64,000 bases of DNA from the NCBI RefSeq assembly GCF_018812025.1, contig NC_063050.1:5340547-5404546 (forward strand), in the 5' to 3' direction. Of the stretch, positions 21,394 to 32,019 are shown piece by piece. Made by a program: the position numbers and the translations under genes. The notes beneath the pieces are model-generated. The model worked only from the letters and a program-made list of their open reading frames with translations. It made no database searches and was not told the origin of the DNA. Every line of letters begins with the position of its first letter. Position 1 is the stretch's first letter. Source of the stretch: Megalobrama amblycephala. Its lineage: Eukaryota > Chordata > Actinopteri > Cypriniformes > Xenocyprididae.

Positions 21394-22254
21394 ATGTCAT
21401 CCTCTCCCAGTGTTATTTCATGTTCAGTTTGTTACATGTTCAGTATAGCTCTCTCTGTCAGCGACGAGGGATTTACATGTCATAAATGTAGGGAAATAGT
21501 CAGGCTGACAGAGAGAATCTCAGAATTAGAGACACGCATCCAAGCTTTAATCGAGGATAGTAAGAATGCAGGGGCTTCAGATACTGTTTTGGATGCGACT
21601 AGCTTAGTGAACTCTGTACATTGTTCGGTTCCAGCTGTAGAGCCCGCACAGCAGGGCAATTGGGTAACGGTGAGGCGGCCTAGCCGCAGAAAACACCACT
21701 CTTCCGTTCCAGTAAGAACATCAAACAGGTTCTCCCCACTCAGTGACGCACCCACTGAGAATCTTGTTGAAAGTGCCCTAGTTATTGGTGATTCTATTAC
21801 ACGGAACGTGAAAATAGAGACACCAGCCACCATAGTCACATGTTTGCCGGGAGCCAGAGCACCTGACATCAAAGCAAATTTAAAAGTGCTGGCTAATGCT
21901 AATCATAAATACTCTAAAATTATTATTCACATTGGCACTAATGATGTTCGACTTCGCCAGTCGGAGATCACTAAAATTAACATTAAAGAGGTGTGTGAAC
22001 TCGCAAGTACAATGTCAGGATAAGTAATTTGCTCTGGTCCCCTTCCTGTTCATCGGAGTGATGAGATAGTTAGCAGATTATCATCACTCAATGGCTGGCT
22101 GTCTAAGTGGTGTCCGCAGAATAATCTAGGTTTCATAGACAGTTGGAAAAGTTTTTGGGGCAGACCTGACCTGTTGAAAGAGATGGTATTCATCCATCCC
22201 GGGATGGTGCTGCTCATCTCTAGTAATATGGCACATAGTCTTAGAGCTGAAACA
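21394..22254 (+). pseudogene. L2 ORF1: PHD-like finger plus SGNH esterase
   Basis: The product begins with a cysteine finger (SCSVCYM, later [10 protein letters not shown]) and a short coiled coil ([19 protein letters not shown]). An SGNH-hydrolase domain follows: block [10 protein letters not shown] with the nucleophile Ser, the glycine block PGARAPDIK and block III HIGTND. Such esterase-bearing ORF1 proteins are described for CR1/L2-like elements, where they bind RNA. A TAA at 22021-22023 replaces the GAA found at the same place in the copy at 56130, and a 1-bp loss near 22180 removes the DG-IHPS block from frame. Confidence 0.82.
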
Positions 22255-23240
22255 TGACAAACTGGGGCCCAGGACAGGAAGCAGACAGACTGGCTAAACC
22301 GACCGTCTGCTAGCTGCCTCACGTTACAGAAGTCAGATAAATCCCAACACATAGAAACTCTTACACCTAGATATTATCACATAGAGACTGTGTCTGTACC
22401 CCAAATTAGTAAAAACAAAAAACTTCCAAACCCATTTAATGGTAAAAATGTAACTGATGTTCAACAAATAAAAAATAGAGATAATAATGATAAACAAATG
22501 ATAAAGTTTGGGTTGTTAAATATTACATCACTTTCTTCAAAAGCACTTATTGTAAACGATATTATCACAGACATTAATCTAGATGTGCTGTGTTTGACAG
22601 AAACCTGGCTAAAACCGGACGATTACATTACTTTAAATGAGTCTAGTCCTCAAGGTTATGATTATCGACACAATCCTCGTCAGAAAGGCAAAGGGGGAGG
22701 TGTTGCTGTAATTTATAGTAACATTTACAGTATCAGCCAGAAGTCTTTCAAATATAATTCCTTCGAAGTGATGGTGCTTTACGTAACATTATGTAAGAAA
22801 TTGCAGAATTAGTACTAGCTGCAGATAAAGTCCTTGTTGTTGGTGATTTTAATATCCATGTAGATAATAAAAAAGACTCATTGGTATTGGCATTTAAAGA
22901 CATTCTAAACTCTATTGGTGTTAGACAACACGTGTCAGGACCCACTCATTGTCATAATCATACTTTAGATCTAATATTGTCACATGGAATCGATATTGAT
23001 GCCGTTGAAATTCTGCAGCAGAGTGATGACATCTCAGATCATTATCTAGTCTTGTGTATACTACATTTAGTCAAAGAGGCTAAACTGCCTTCCTGCCATA
23101 AATATGGTAGATTTATAAATAATCTTGCTGATCAGTTTCATTGCCTTAGCATACCAGACAGCTTAGAAGACCTCGATGTTGTAACAGAAACTATTGCCTC
23201 TGTCTTTTCCAGCACATTAGACTCAGTTGCTCCTTTGCGT

Positions 23241-24664
23241 TTAACCCTCTGGAGTCTGAGGCTGATTTGGGGCTTGGAAAAGTTTTGACATGCCCTGACA
23301 TTTGTGCTTTTTTCAGTTGTTCATAAACACATTAATGACACAAGTGTCATTACACTGTATTCAGCACAAACTAGGCTACAATAATATGCGAGGAACATGT
23401 ATGTACATGTTTGTGTTTTTGAAGGAATAACGTTTATACATGGTTATTGAAAACACAAAAAACTTAAGTCACTGAAATAAGGCCAAACAAATATATTAAA
23501 TCTGTATTCACAAGACTTCTGGGTATTGGAGGTTGTAGACTAGAGTTTTTACTTCAGAATTATGTAAAAATTATGCTGCCTACTCCTTCATATAAAACAA
23601 TATATTGATTTAGTTTTTGTAGGACACTTTTTGTCAAGAAACAGTATGCGTGGAGGCGTGAATCATCATGAATAATGGGTCATTTACACCTGAGAAGACA
23701 AAAGAATTGACCTGAAATGACTTGCATATTAATGAGGCCTTTCAGTCAGGTAGGCTGTGAAAAAACCCTCTGTAATCATGTCTCAGCTCAATTTAAAATA
23801 ATGGTATTCTATTATATTCTTTAAAATATAATGTATTTCTGTGATGCAGAGTGTCTGAACAATTATGTTACCTCTATGGAATTTCATATAGGCTTTTAGC
23901 TTAAAAGCATGCACATTTGGGGAAATATTGATGGATTCTCATATGTCTATGTCAATTTTCTATACAGAGGAGTAATATTTATTCAATATTTATTGTCTTC
24001 ACTATGAGTGCTGGATACTGTGTTTTCAATTCATACTTGCAGCCGGAGGGCGCTCTGTGCACCTTTAGGCCACAAATCCATATAAAGAAGAACAAGAACC
24101 AGGAACTAACGGCATGTCTTCTAGAGATCGCTAACCATGGCTTTAACATCCAGATAAACACTTTTCAAGACAATAAATACACGATTGAGACGATGCATTC
24201 AAGTATTGCCTCTGAATTTGCCTCTGAATAGCGCTCGCTCCGTGGGCGTGGCCGCATTAGCGGATAATGAACAAAATCACGACTTCTGACATGGCTCTCT
24301 TTTCATACAGATTACATAAACACAGAATGTTTGTTTTCAATGTTTCTTTAGACATAAGTGTCATTTTTTTGTCATTAGTTTTTATAAGTTACAGTTCATT
24401 TTCTGAGAACTATCAGATTGGACTTCGTTCAGAGGGAGACAAGAGATCAGGCATCATGTTAGTTTTCTTTATTTTACAAAAAGCACAACATTTTGTTTTT
24501 ACTCTGAGTGTACACAAATAAAAGAAGATATTCCACAGATTAAAATGGTGTATAACTCTTAATTGTATGTGCAACATTGATGGAGTATTTTGAGTCTCTT
24601 TTACACTGGTAAGAAAAAAAACGCGGTGGTATCGCCGGCGATACCTCAGACCTCAGAGTGTTAA
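23241..24664 (+). mobile_element. TTAA-target MITE, complete (copy 2)
   Basis: TTAA at 23241-23244 and 24661-24664 flank 1,416 bp beginning CCCTCTGGAGTCTGAGG and ending CCTCAGACCTCAGAGTG, an imperfect inverted repeat. The uninterrupted LINE copy on the minus strand near 51840 shows a single TTTAAA at the same point, proving a clean TTAA insertion. Type: piggyBac- or Kolobok-like and non-autonomous. The small open frames inside have no similarity to a transposase. Confidence 0.9.
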
Positions 24665-26239
24665 AAAAGATTAAGGAAATTAATCCAACGCCATGGTGCA
24701 ATGAGCACACTCGGGCCCTAAAAACAGCAGCTAGAAAAATGGAGCACAGCTGGAAGAAAACAAAACTAGAAGTATTTCGCATTTCGTGGAGAGAGAGAAT
24801 GATTGAGTACAGAAAGGCCTTAAAAACTGCTAGATCTGACTATTTTTCAAAACATTTAGAATAAAATAAACACAACCCTAGGTATTTATTTGATACATGG
24901 CTAAATAATGACACAACAGTAATGACTTTATGAACTTCTTTACTTGCAAGATTGATAATATTAGAGAAAAAATTATAACCATGCAACCGTCTACTACAGT
25001 ATTGTGTCAGACAGTGCATTGTAGTGTCCCTGAACACAAATTCAATTCATTTACTGCTTTAGGAGAGGAAGAATTGTCTAAACTTGTTAAATCATCAAAA
25101 TCAACAACATGTATGTTAGACCCTATACCGACTAAGCTATTGAAAGAGATGCTTCCGGAGGTCATAGATCCTCTTCTTAATATTGTTAATTCATCTTTAT
25201 CACTAGGATATGTACCAAAAACTTTTAAGCTGGCTGTTATTAAACCTCTTATTAAAAATCCACAACTTGATCCTAGAGAATTAGTCAATTACAGGCCGAT
25301 TTCAAATCTCACTTTTCTGTCAAAAATACTAGAAAAGGCAGTTTCATCACAACTATGTTCCTTTTTAGAAAGAAATAGTATCTGTGAGGATTTCTAGTCA
25401 GGATTTAGACCGTACCATAGTACTGAGACTGCTCTCATCAGCGTTACTAATGATTTGCTCTTATCATCAGATCGTGGTTGTATCTCTCTATTAGTGTTAC
25501 TGGATCTTAGTGCTGCATTTGACACTATCGATCACAATATTCTTTAAAAAGACTCAAATTATGTTGGCATTAGTGGAATTGCATTGGCATGGTTCAAATC
25601 ATACTTATCTGACCGTTATCAGTTTGTAGTAGTAAACGAAGAGATGTCATATCGATCACAAGTTCAATATGGAGTACCGCAAGGCTCAGTATTAGGAACG
25701 TTGCTTTTCACACTTGCTTTTTGCTACGCTTGGGAGATATCGTTAGGAAACATGGTGTTAGTTTTCACTGTTACGCTGATGATACTCAGCTCTATATTTC
25801 TTTGCACCCTGACGAAACTTACCAATTCACAAAATTAACAGAATGTATATCTGATATAAAAAATTGGATGACCAGTAATTTCCTACAACTAAATTCAGAA
25901 AAAAACAGAGATTCTAATTTTTGGACCAAAAACTTCTTCATGTAATAACCTAGAATACTGATTGATACCAGGCTTGGACCTGCATCTGTAAAACCACATT
26001 CTTCCATCTTAATAATATATCTAAACTACGACATATGCTCTCAAAGAAAAATGCAGAACAGTTAGTTCATGCGTTCATGACCTCAAGGCTAGATTACTGT
26101 AACGCTATACTGGGTGGTTGTTCCTCCCGCTTGATAAATAAACTACAGCTCGTACAAAATGCAGCAGCTAGAGTTCTTACTAGAACTAGGAAGTATGTCC
26201 ATATTAGCCCAGTTCTGTCATCACTGCATTGGCTTCCTG

Positions 26240-27801
26240 TTAACACTCTGAGGTCTGAAAACGCGCCGGCTCGTTTTGCAGGTTTTTTTTCACATTGCAG
26301 CAAAACAGACTTAAAATACTCCGTCATTTTTTGTCATAGAGACATAAGTAATATATCAATTGAAACTATAGAATATCTTCTTTTATTTGTATACACTCAG
26401 AGTAAAAACAAAATGTTGTGCTTTTTGTAAAATAAAGAAAACTAACATGATGCGTGATTTCTCCTCTCCCTCTGAACGAAGTCCAATCTGATAGTTCTCA
26501 GAAAATTAACTGTAACTTAGTGAATACTAATCACAGAAAAATTAAACTTATGTCTAAAAAAACGTTAAGATGTCAGGTTTTAAATCATGTAAGTCAAATC
26601 GAAAACAAACCTTCTGTGTTTATGTAATCTGTATGAAAAGAGAGCCATGTCAGAAGTCCGTGATTCAGCTCATTATCTGCTAATGCGGCCACGCCCACGG
26701 AGCCAGCGCTATTCAGACGCAAATTCAGTGGCAATACATGCATTCATCGTCTCAATCGTGTATTTATTGTCTTGAAAAGTGTTTATCTGGATGTAAAAGT
26801 CATGGCTTAACGAGCTCTAGAAGACATGCAGTTAGTTCCTGTTTTCTTTTCTTCTATAGATGAATTTTAGATGAGTTTTTGTTTCTTTAGCGCCCTCCGG
26901 CTGCAGTATGAATTGGAAACTCCATTCATGGAATAGCCTCTTCTTCTTTTAGATGAATTTGTGGACTAAAAATGCACAGAGAGCGCCCTCCGACTTCAAG
27001 GATGAATTTAAAACACCAGCGCTCATAGTAATGACAATGAATTTTAAACAAATATAACTCCTCTGTATAGAAAATTGACATAAGCATATGAGAATCCAAT
27101 ATTTCTCCAAATGTGCATGCTTTTAAACTAAAAGCCTATATTCAGACTCTTTGCATCACAGAAATACATTATATTTTAAAGTATAATATAAAACCATTAC
27201 TTTATATTGTAATAATATTTTTCTGTATGTTTCATATATCATGATGAGCTTGAGACATCACAGAAGGTTTTTTTCACAGCCTACCTGACTGAAATGCCTC
27301 ATTAATATGCAAGTCATTTCAGCTCATTACTATCCAATTCTTTTGTTTTCTCAGGTGAGAATGGCCCATTATTCAGTGGTGATTCACGCCTCCACGCATA
27401 CTGTGTTTCTTGGCAAAAAGTGTCTTACAAAAACTAAATCAATATATTGTTTTATATGAAGGAGTAGGCAGCATAATTTTTACATAATTTTGAAACTCTA
27501 GTTTACAACCTCCAATTCCCTAAAGTATTGTAAACACAGATTTACTATACTTTTTTTGGCCTTATTTCAGTGACTTAAGTTTTTTGTTTTTTCAATAACC
27601 ACACATAAATGTTATTCCTTCAAAAACACAAACATGTACATACATGTTCCTCACATATTATTGTAGCCTAGTTTGTGCTGAATACAGTGTAATGACACTT
27701 TTTCCATTAATATGTTTATGAACAACTGAAAAAAGCACAAATGTCAGGGCATGTCAAAACTTCTCCAGGCCCCAAATCAGCCTCAAACTCCAGAGGGTTA
27801 A
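26240..27801 (-). mobile_element. TTAA-target MITE, complete, inverted (copy 3)
   Basis: Same family in the opposite orientation: TTAA at 26240-26243 and 27798-27801, right-end motif CACTCTGAGGTCTGA first and CCAGAGGG last, 1,554 bp. The sister LINE copy has TTGAAC where this one has the target TTAAAC, so a point change created the target site before insertion. It contains an extra segment, near 26830-26990, that copy 2 lacks but the copy at 39014 has. Confidence 0.9.
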
Positions 27802-28315
27802 ACATCGTATAGATTTTAAAATCTTGCGAATTACTTACAAAGCACTAAATGGTTTAGCTCCCCAGTACCTAAGCGAGCTCTTAAATCATTATAATCCTTC
27901 ACATTTATTGCGATCTCAGAATTCAGACCAGCTGATAATACCTAGAATATCAAAATCAACTGCAGGTGGTAGATCCTTCTCCTATTTGGCACCTAAACTC
28001 TGGAACAATCTTCCTAGCATTGTTCGGGATGCAGACACACTCTGTCAGTTTAAATCTAGACTAAAAACACATCTCTTTAACCTGGCATACACATAACACA
28101 TTATCAATTTATATTTTCAAATCCGTTAAAGGATTATTAGGCTGCATAAATTAGGTCAGCTGGAACCGGGAACACTCCTATAACACCATATGTACTCGTT
28201 ACATCAGAAAAAGAATGGCATCTACGCTAATATTAGTCTTTCTGTTTATCCCGAGGTTTACCGTAGTCAACCGGATCCGGGCCGTATCCAGCTGAGACCA
28301 AGGACCTGTGCCTTG

Positions 28316-28605
28316 ACACGACCACAACGCAGCCCTGAAGTATCAGCAGAGATTGAGTCAACTAGATCATCCATTGTGAAGACATCATCGACATGACAGC
28401 CAGTGCCACAGTCCTCAACAAACCGTCCATACCGGCGTGATGAATACGATCCTCAACTGGACACGACCACAACGCAGCCCTGAAGTATCAGCAGAGATCG
28501 AGTCAACTGGATCATCCATTGTGAAGGCCTCATCGACACGACAGCCAGTAGCACAGTTCCTCAACAGACAGTCCATACCGGCGTGATGAATACGATCCTC
28601 AACTT
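28316..28605 (+). repeat. 145-bp tandem duplication in the L2 3' UTR
   Basis: ACACGACCACAACGCAGCCC begins at 28316 and at 28461, and the two units match almost throughout, to GATCCTCAACT. Many fish LINE 3' UTRs carry such variable tandem units. The conserved downstream UTR with GGCCCCCCGACTAAGCCTGG follows at 28703. Confidence 0.85.
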
Positions 28606-29034
28606 GATGGAACTGGAATAAATACTTTGAATGTTGTGATCCTATCAGACTTATGATAGCAACCTGATTTGTAACAAAGCACTGTTTGCCAGAGGAGAAC
28701 TGGCCCCCCGACTAAGCCTGGTTTCTCCCAAGGTTTTTTTTCTCCAATTTAACACCAGTTTGCCACCTGATGTCACCTGTTGGAGTTTGGGTTCCTTGCC
28801 GCTGTCGCCTTTGGCTTGCTTAGTTGGGGACACTTGACATTTGACTTGACATTTGATATTCAACAGTATTCTTGACATTTATTCAACAGTGCTTTGATCT
28901 GCCTGCATTGACACTATTCTTTAAGAGCTGCTGTGCAGCAAAAATTATGTACCAGTTATCAATGTAAAGCTGCTTTGACACAATCTGCATTGTAAAAAGC
29001 GCTATATAAATAAAGGTGACTTGACTTGACTTGA

Positions 29035-29367
29035 TCCGTGACTATTATTTAAAGCTCTGCCATCTTGTGCTAATCGCATGTTGCATGTGTTTAATAATTT
29101 CTGTAATCGTTCGGACAAATTAATATCAGGAATTTGGTCAATAGAAGATTGCAAATGTTCTAAATTAGGAGTTTGTCGTAATGATACATCATTAAAAGCT
29201 GTTTCTACAAAATCTGGATACATATTTTTCAGTTGTTGTAATCTTTCACACAAGAGATACAGATTTGCATTTTGTATTTCAAGCATACTCTGTAACAAGT
29301 CTGAGAGAGTTTGGTCTGGTTGACAGTTGGGTGCTTCAGCTGTGGAAAAAGATTTCTCTGCATCCAT
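29035..29367 (-). CDS. Small helical Polinton protein, 3' end cut by the L2
   Basis: An open frame on the minus strand from ATG 29367, about 111 codons before the L2 junction. The predicted product is almost wholly alpha-helical with leucine-rich amphipathic stretches (LSDLLQSMLEIQ, LYLLCERLQQL, LSERLQKLLNT). It has no signal peptide and no domain I recognise. The L2 insertion falls within its last codons: in the pre-insertion sequence the flank at 20990-20980 would supply a TAA immediately after them. The gene is therefore almost untouched, though its present frame reads on into LINE sequence. It lies downstream of the coiled-coil gene on the same strand. Function unknown. Confidence 0.5.
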
Positions 29368-29529
29368 TTTTTAATCTTTATTTTTAGGGCAAAAAATCAC
29401 AAAATTAAATAAAAACACAAATAAAAGGCTCTACAATCAGAAAAATCATAACATGTCTGTTCTGAAAAAGGTACTACAATCACGCATAACTAATACCATA
29501 GAAATGAATACATAATCCATTATACATTT

Positions 29530-29910
29530 CTAACTTGGATGCACACAGGTAACCATGGCGCTGAGAAGACTAACGGTTAATTGTCTTTCTCTCAACTGAT
29601 CATTTAATTCTCTAAGGATACGCTCATGATTCTTTTCGATACGTGTCTGCAATCTATGGAGAGATTCCTCTAATGACTGATTCAGCTGATATAAGTGATC
29701 TAATATTTCAGGAACCAATGCATTAACCGGCTTCAATCTGTTATGAACTTCAAAAAACTCTGCCGCTATTCTTTCACAATTTATTTGAAAGTGGTAATCC
29801 AATTTGTTATGAATCGCTAAAAATTCAGAGGCGATTCTGTTTTGATTCTCTTTGAAGTGACCGTCCAATCTGATACTAATGTCATCCAATCTGCTATCTG
29901 CTAAGTTCAT
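29530..29910 (-). CDS. Coiled-coil Polinton protein with internal repeat
   Basis: An intact frame of about 126 codons on the minus strand, starting at an ATG that overlaps the last codons of the upstream gene (stop at 29894) in a different frame. The protein is nearly all heptad-like. Two consecutive units of about 23 residues match: LDGHFKENQNRIASEFLAIH and then LDYHFQINCERIAAEFFEVH. A long coiled coil follows (LDHLYQLNQSLEESLHRLQ). Polintons often encode a coiled-coil protein (called PC), and a fibre or scaffold role is conceivable. Similarity beyond the coil pattern cannot be claimed. The start overlap implies either coupled translation or a separate spliced transcript. Confidence 0.55.
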   Translation of the reverse strand: MNLADSRLDDISIRLDGHFKENQNRIASEFLAIHNKLDYHFQINCERIAAEFFEVHNRLKPVNALVPEILDHLYQLNQSLEESLHRLQTRIEKNHERILRELNDQLRERQLTVSLLSAMVTCVHPS

Positions 29911-31240
29911 CAAAACGCTTATTAATGGCAGATGTACTGTTACGTTTCTTTATGGCCTGGTCATATAATCTTTTAATGATTTCACGAAACAGAGTCCGAA
30001 CATCATCCTGTTCATCATTTCGGCTCTCCGACACCCGCACTTCTTCTTTTTCAGCTTCTTCTTCTTCCTTCGTAGCAATGTAAAAAGGATACGGCGTCTG
30101 CCTGGCTCTCACTGTAGCCTCGTCGTATCGATCACTGTTCCATGACGAACGATCCCATTCGACGACCTGTGATTCCATCCAGGATAAAACGTCGTCCACA
30201 CTCCTGACGTGTCTATCTGTATAGATTATTTTTTAAAAACATTAAAGCAGATTTTCCATATTAATGGCTGTCATGCTGTGGAATACGATGATAACTATAA
30301 CTGTGAATCTGAAAAATAAGATAGTGTCAGGAAAAGAACACAGACAGAGGATCCAACTGCAAGTATAACAATATTTATTGACAGAATTCGCTGTACAATA
30401 ACTTCACTCCAAATGGCCAGTCGATGCAGAGACTGAAGCGGGCAGAGCCAGTGGCGTGCAGAGTGATCAGAGCAGGGTGACGCAGGGCTACAGCAGGTAT
30501 CAGAGACCAGAGATAATCCAACCCAGAAAGCAGGGACACACGACGACAATCCAGGAATCCAGAAACCAGGAAGAGATAAACAGAGTGCACAACACATGGA
30601 CAGCCTGCAACGAACTGACAAAGACCACATAAAGACACGCACAATATATAGCAAACACTAACAAGACTCAGCTGGCAACAGATCGCAATCAGACCAGTGC
30701 ATCCATGAACCGTGACAGATAGTCTTACCCTGAGGAGTTTGGTGTGAATTAAATCCTCTAATGTTTTTCCGCTTCCTCTGAGGTTCAACGACGGATACGT
30801 CAGACTCTATGTCAGAATCCGATGTGAGGTCGATTATTTGTTCAGCACAGCCGATACCTCTATCTGTATAAATTAAAAAATAAATCAAAAACATCAAAGG
30901 TAATGCTTTGAATATCGTAAAAATTTCTATAAAATAATAAAAGAAAAGATAGTCTTACCATTAATTAACTTAACCTGAGGAGTTTGGTGTGGTGTAGAGT
31001 CATCTATGTTTTTCCGTTTCCTGGGAGGTACATTGATGCACACCTCAGACTCTTTGTCTGAATCTGACGTGAGGTCTACCGGTTCGGCAGTACTGATTTG
31101 TCCCGCCGGAGATCTCGCTGCTGCGTAAGTAGGCAGGGCGTCTGTTATCCTATCAGCATCGCTAGTGCTAGGACCGTGTTTTTCAAAATCCTGCGTCAGA
31201 TCAATAAACCCTGGTTGTGTCACTAGAAGTGCAATTTCTA
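29894..31240 (-). CDS. Spliced Polinton gene with three SUMO-interaction-like motifs
   Basis: At least three exons on the minus strand. First exon: about 31238-30959, with FIDLTQD and PVDLTSDSDKE, a basic RKRKN cluster, and donor GTAAGAC. Second: about 30866-30731, with IIDLTSDSDIE and RKRKN again, and the same donor. Third: about 30219-29894, acidic with a coiled-coil-like C-terminus (LFREIIKRLYDQ), and a TAG stop. Acceptors read TATACAG followed by ATAGA in both later exons. All visible junctions are phase 1, so the middle exon can be skipped or duplicated without loss of frame; exons one and two share HQTPQ next to the donor and look like a duplication. (V/I)DLTxDSD is the classical SUMO-interacting motif, RKRKN a likely nuclear signal. 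A nuclear, SUMO-targeted role is inferred. A solo LTR now sits in the second intron. Upstream exons (candidates near 31423-31470 and 31310-31355) are uncertain. Confidence 0.6.
30325..30717 (-). mobile_element. Solo LTR in an intron of the SIM gene
   Basis: 393 bp from TGTCAG to GTGACA, flanked by the 5-bp duplication GATAG (30320-30324 and 30718-30722). A TTTATT at about 30370 gives AATAAA on the minus strand. No internal retroviral sequence is present, so the element was lost by LTR-LTR recombination. It interrupts the donor-proximal part of the intron six bases from the splice donor GTAAG. Confidence 0.88.
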
Positions 31241-32019
31241 TTAAAAGATAAATATGATTAATATTTTACATTGACATTATATAATATTATTACAAGAACG
31301 AAAAAATTACATGTGTCTGAGAAGTGTATGTCATCTGGGGTCCCCGTCACTTTAAACAAATAACAAATGGTAAATTTTATTTGTATAAATAAATAAAAAT
31401 AAATAAAATATGCACTTACAGAGATTTATGGCAGCGAATGCATCCTGTTCCACATTTAATCCTATTAAATATATAAAAAGCCTGTTATGAATTTACACAA
31501 ATAATAAGAATCATATTCAAACATTACAATTAACAATAAACCTGAATTTAGTGTATAAACCACTCAATTAAGTGTTAAAAAAGCAATGCTTTGTCGCCAT
31601 CTTGTGGCTCAATGTAGGAACATCACTACAGAGTAATCGAGCAAACTTTTAACAAAGCAAATAATTTAATTAAATGGCAAGTATTATGTTTAACGTTTAC
31701 AAAAATAGCATGTGAAATATATAACATTTAAAACAGAATAAACCAGATTTTATCTCAAATTAAAACATTGTTTAAAAAAGCAGTGCTTTGAACAGAAACA
31801 AAAATGTCAAGTGTTATGTTTAACTTTTTTACAAAAATGAAAAATGTATAAAATTAGTACGTGAAATGTGTAATATTTAAAACAGATTAAACCAGAATTT
31901 TTCTCAATTAAAACATTAATTAAACCAGAATTTATTTCCAATAAAACATTGTATCAAAAAACTACATTTTGTCTCATACAGATTACTTCAGCGTTATGAC
32001 GTTGTCTTGATGAGCCAAT
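31241..32019. other. AT-rich Polinton sequence, no gene recognised
   Basis: Very AT-rich with short duplicated words (for example AACATTTAAAACAGA near 31723 and 31876). Candidate small exons of the SIM gene with GTAAG donors occur near 31423-31470 and 31310-31355, but an in-frame stop would arise at one join, so I do not annotate them. Confidence 0.4.

Larger units (their letters stand above)
22390..28096 (+). pseudogene. L2 ORF2: endonuclease and reverse transcriptase, with two MITE insertions
   Basis: Domains are recognisable across several frames. The AP-type endonuclease has LLNITSLSS, LTETWLKPDD, VVGDFNIH, GPTHCHNHTLDLIL and DISDHYLV (22510-23060). The RT has [36 protein letters not shown] and [10 protein letters not shown] (25080-25820). 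The C-terminal region follows (LVHAFMTSRLDYCNA, ARVLTRTRKY, then KLWNNLPS and FKSRLKTHLF to 28090). Several stops and shifts (for example TAG at 25396) disable it. The two MITEs sit at TTAA sites, and removing them restores continuity of the DNA alignment with the copy at 50166-52052. Confidence 0.88.
20991..29035 (+). mobile_element. L2/CR1-clade LINE, near full length, inserted in the Polinton (family A, copy 1)
   Basis: Order: 5' UTR (20991-21393), ORF1 with PHD-like finger and esterase, ORF2 with endonuclease and reverse transcriptase, a long 3' UTR, and the terminal AAATAAAGG followed by TGACT repeats (29010-29034), a classic L2-type tail. A short duplication, CGTGAC, flanks it (20985-20990 and 29037-29042). 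Two TTAA-target MITEs (23245-24660, 26244-27797) lie in ORF2; without them the LINE is about 5.1 kb. Stops and frameshifts make both ORFs inactive. Confidence 0.92.

Noticed and set aside
24004..24521. Short frames inside the TTAA MITE that could have been transposase pieces
   Set aside because: No DDE or DDD motif or other transposase similarity, and the frames are not kept in the other copies.
14736..31240. A piggyBac-herpesvirus fusion of the Teratorn kind, because viral-type genes and TTAA elements occur together
   Set aside because: The TTAA elements lie inside the later L2 insertion and lack transposase. The viral-type genes are Polinton ones, with a 6-bp duplication around the whole.
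31300..31475. Two further exons of the SIM gene upstream of 31240
   Set aside because: Donor-like GTAAG and acceptor-like sites exist, but joining in the visible phase would create a stop at the next exon. Left out until transcripts are seen.
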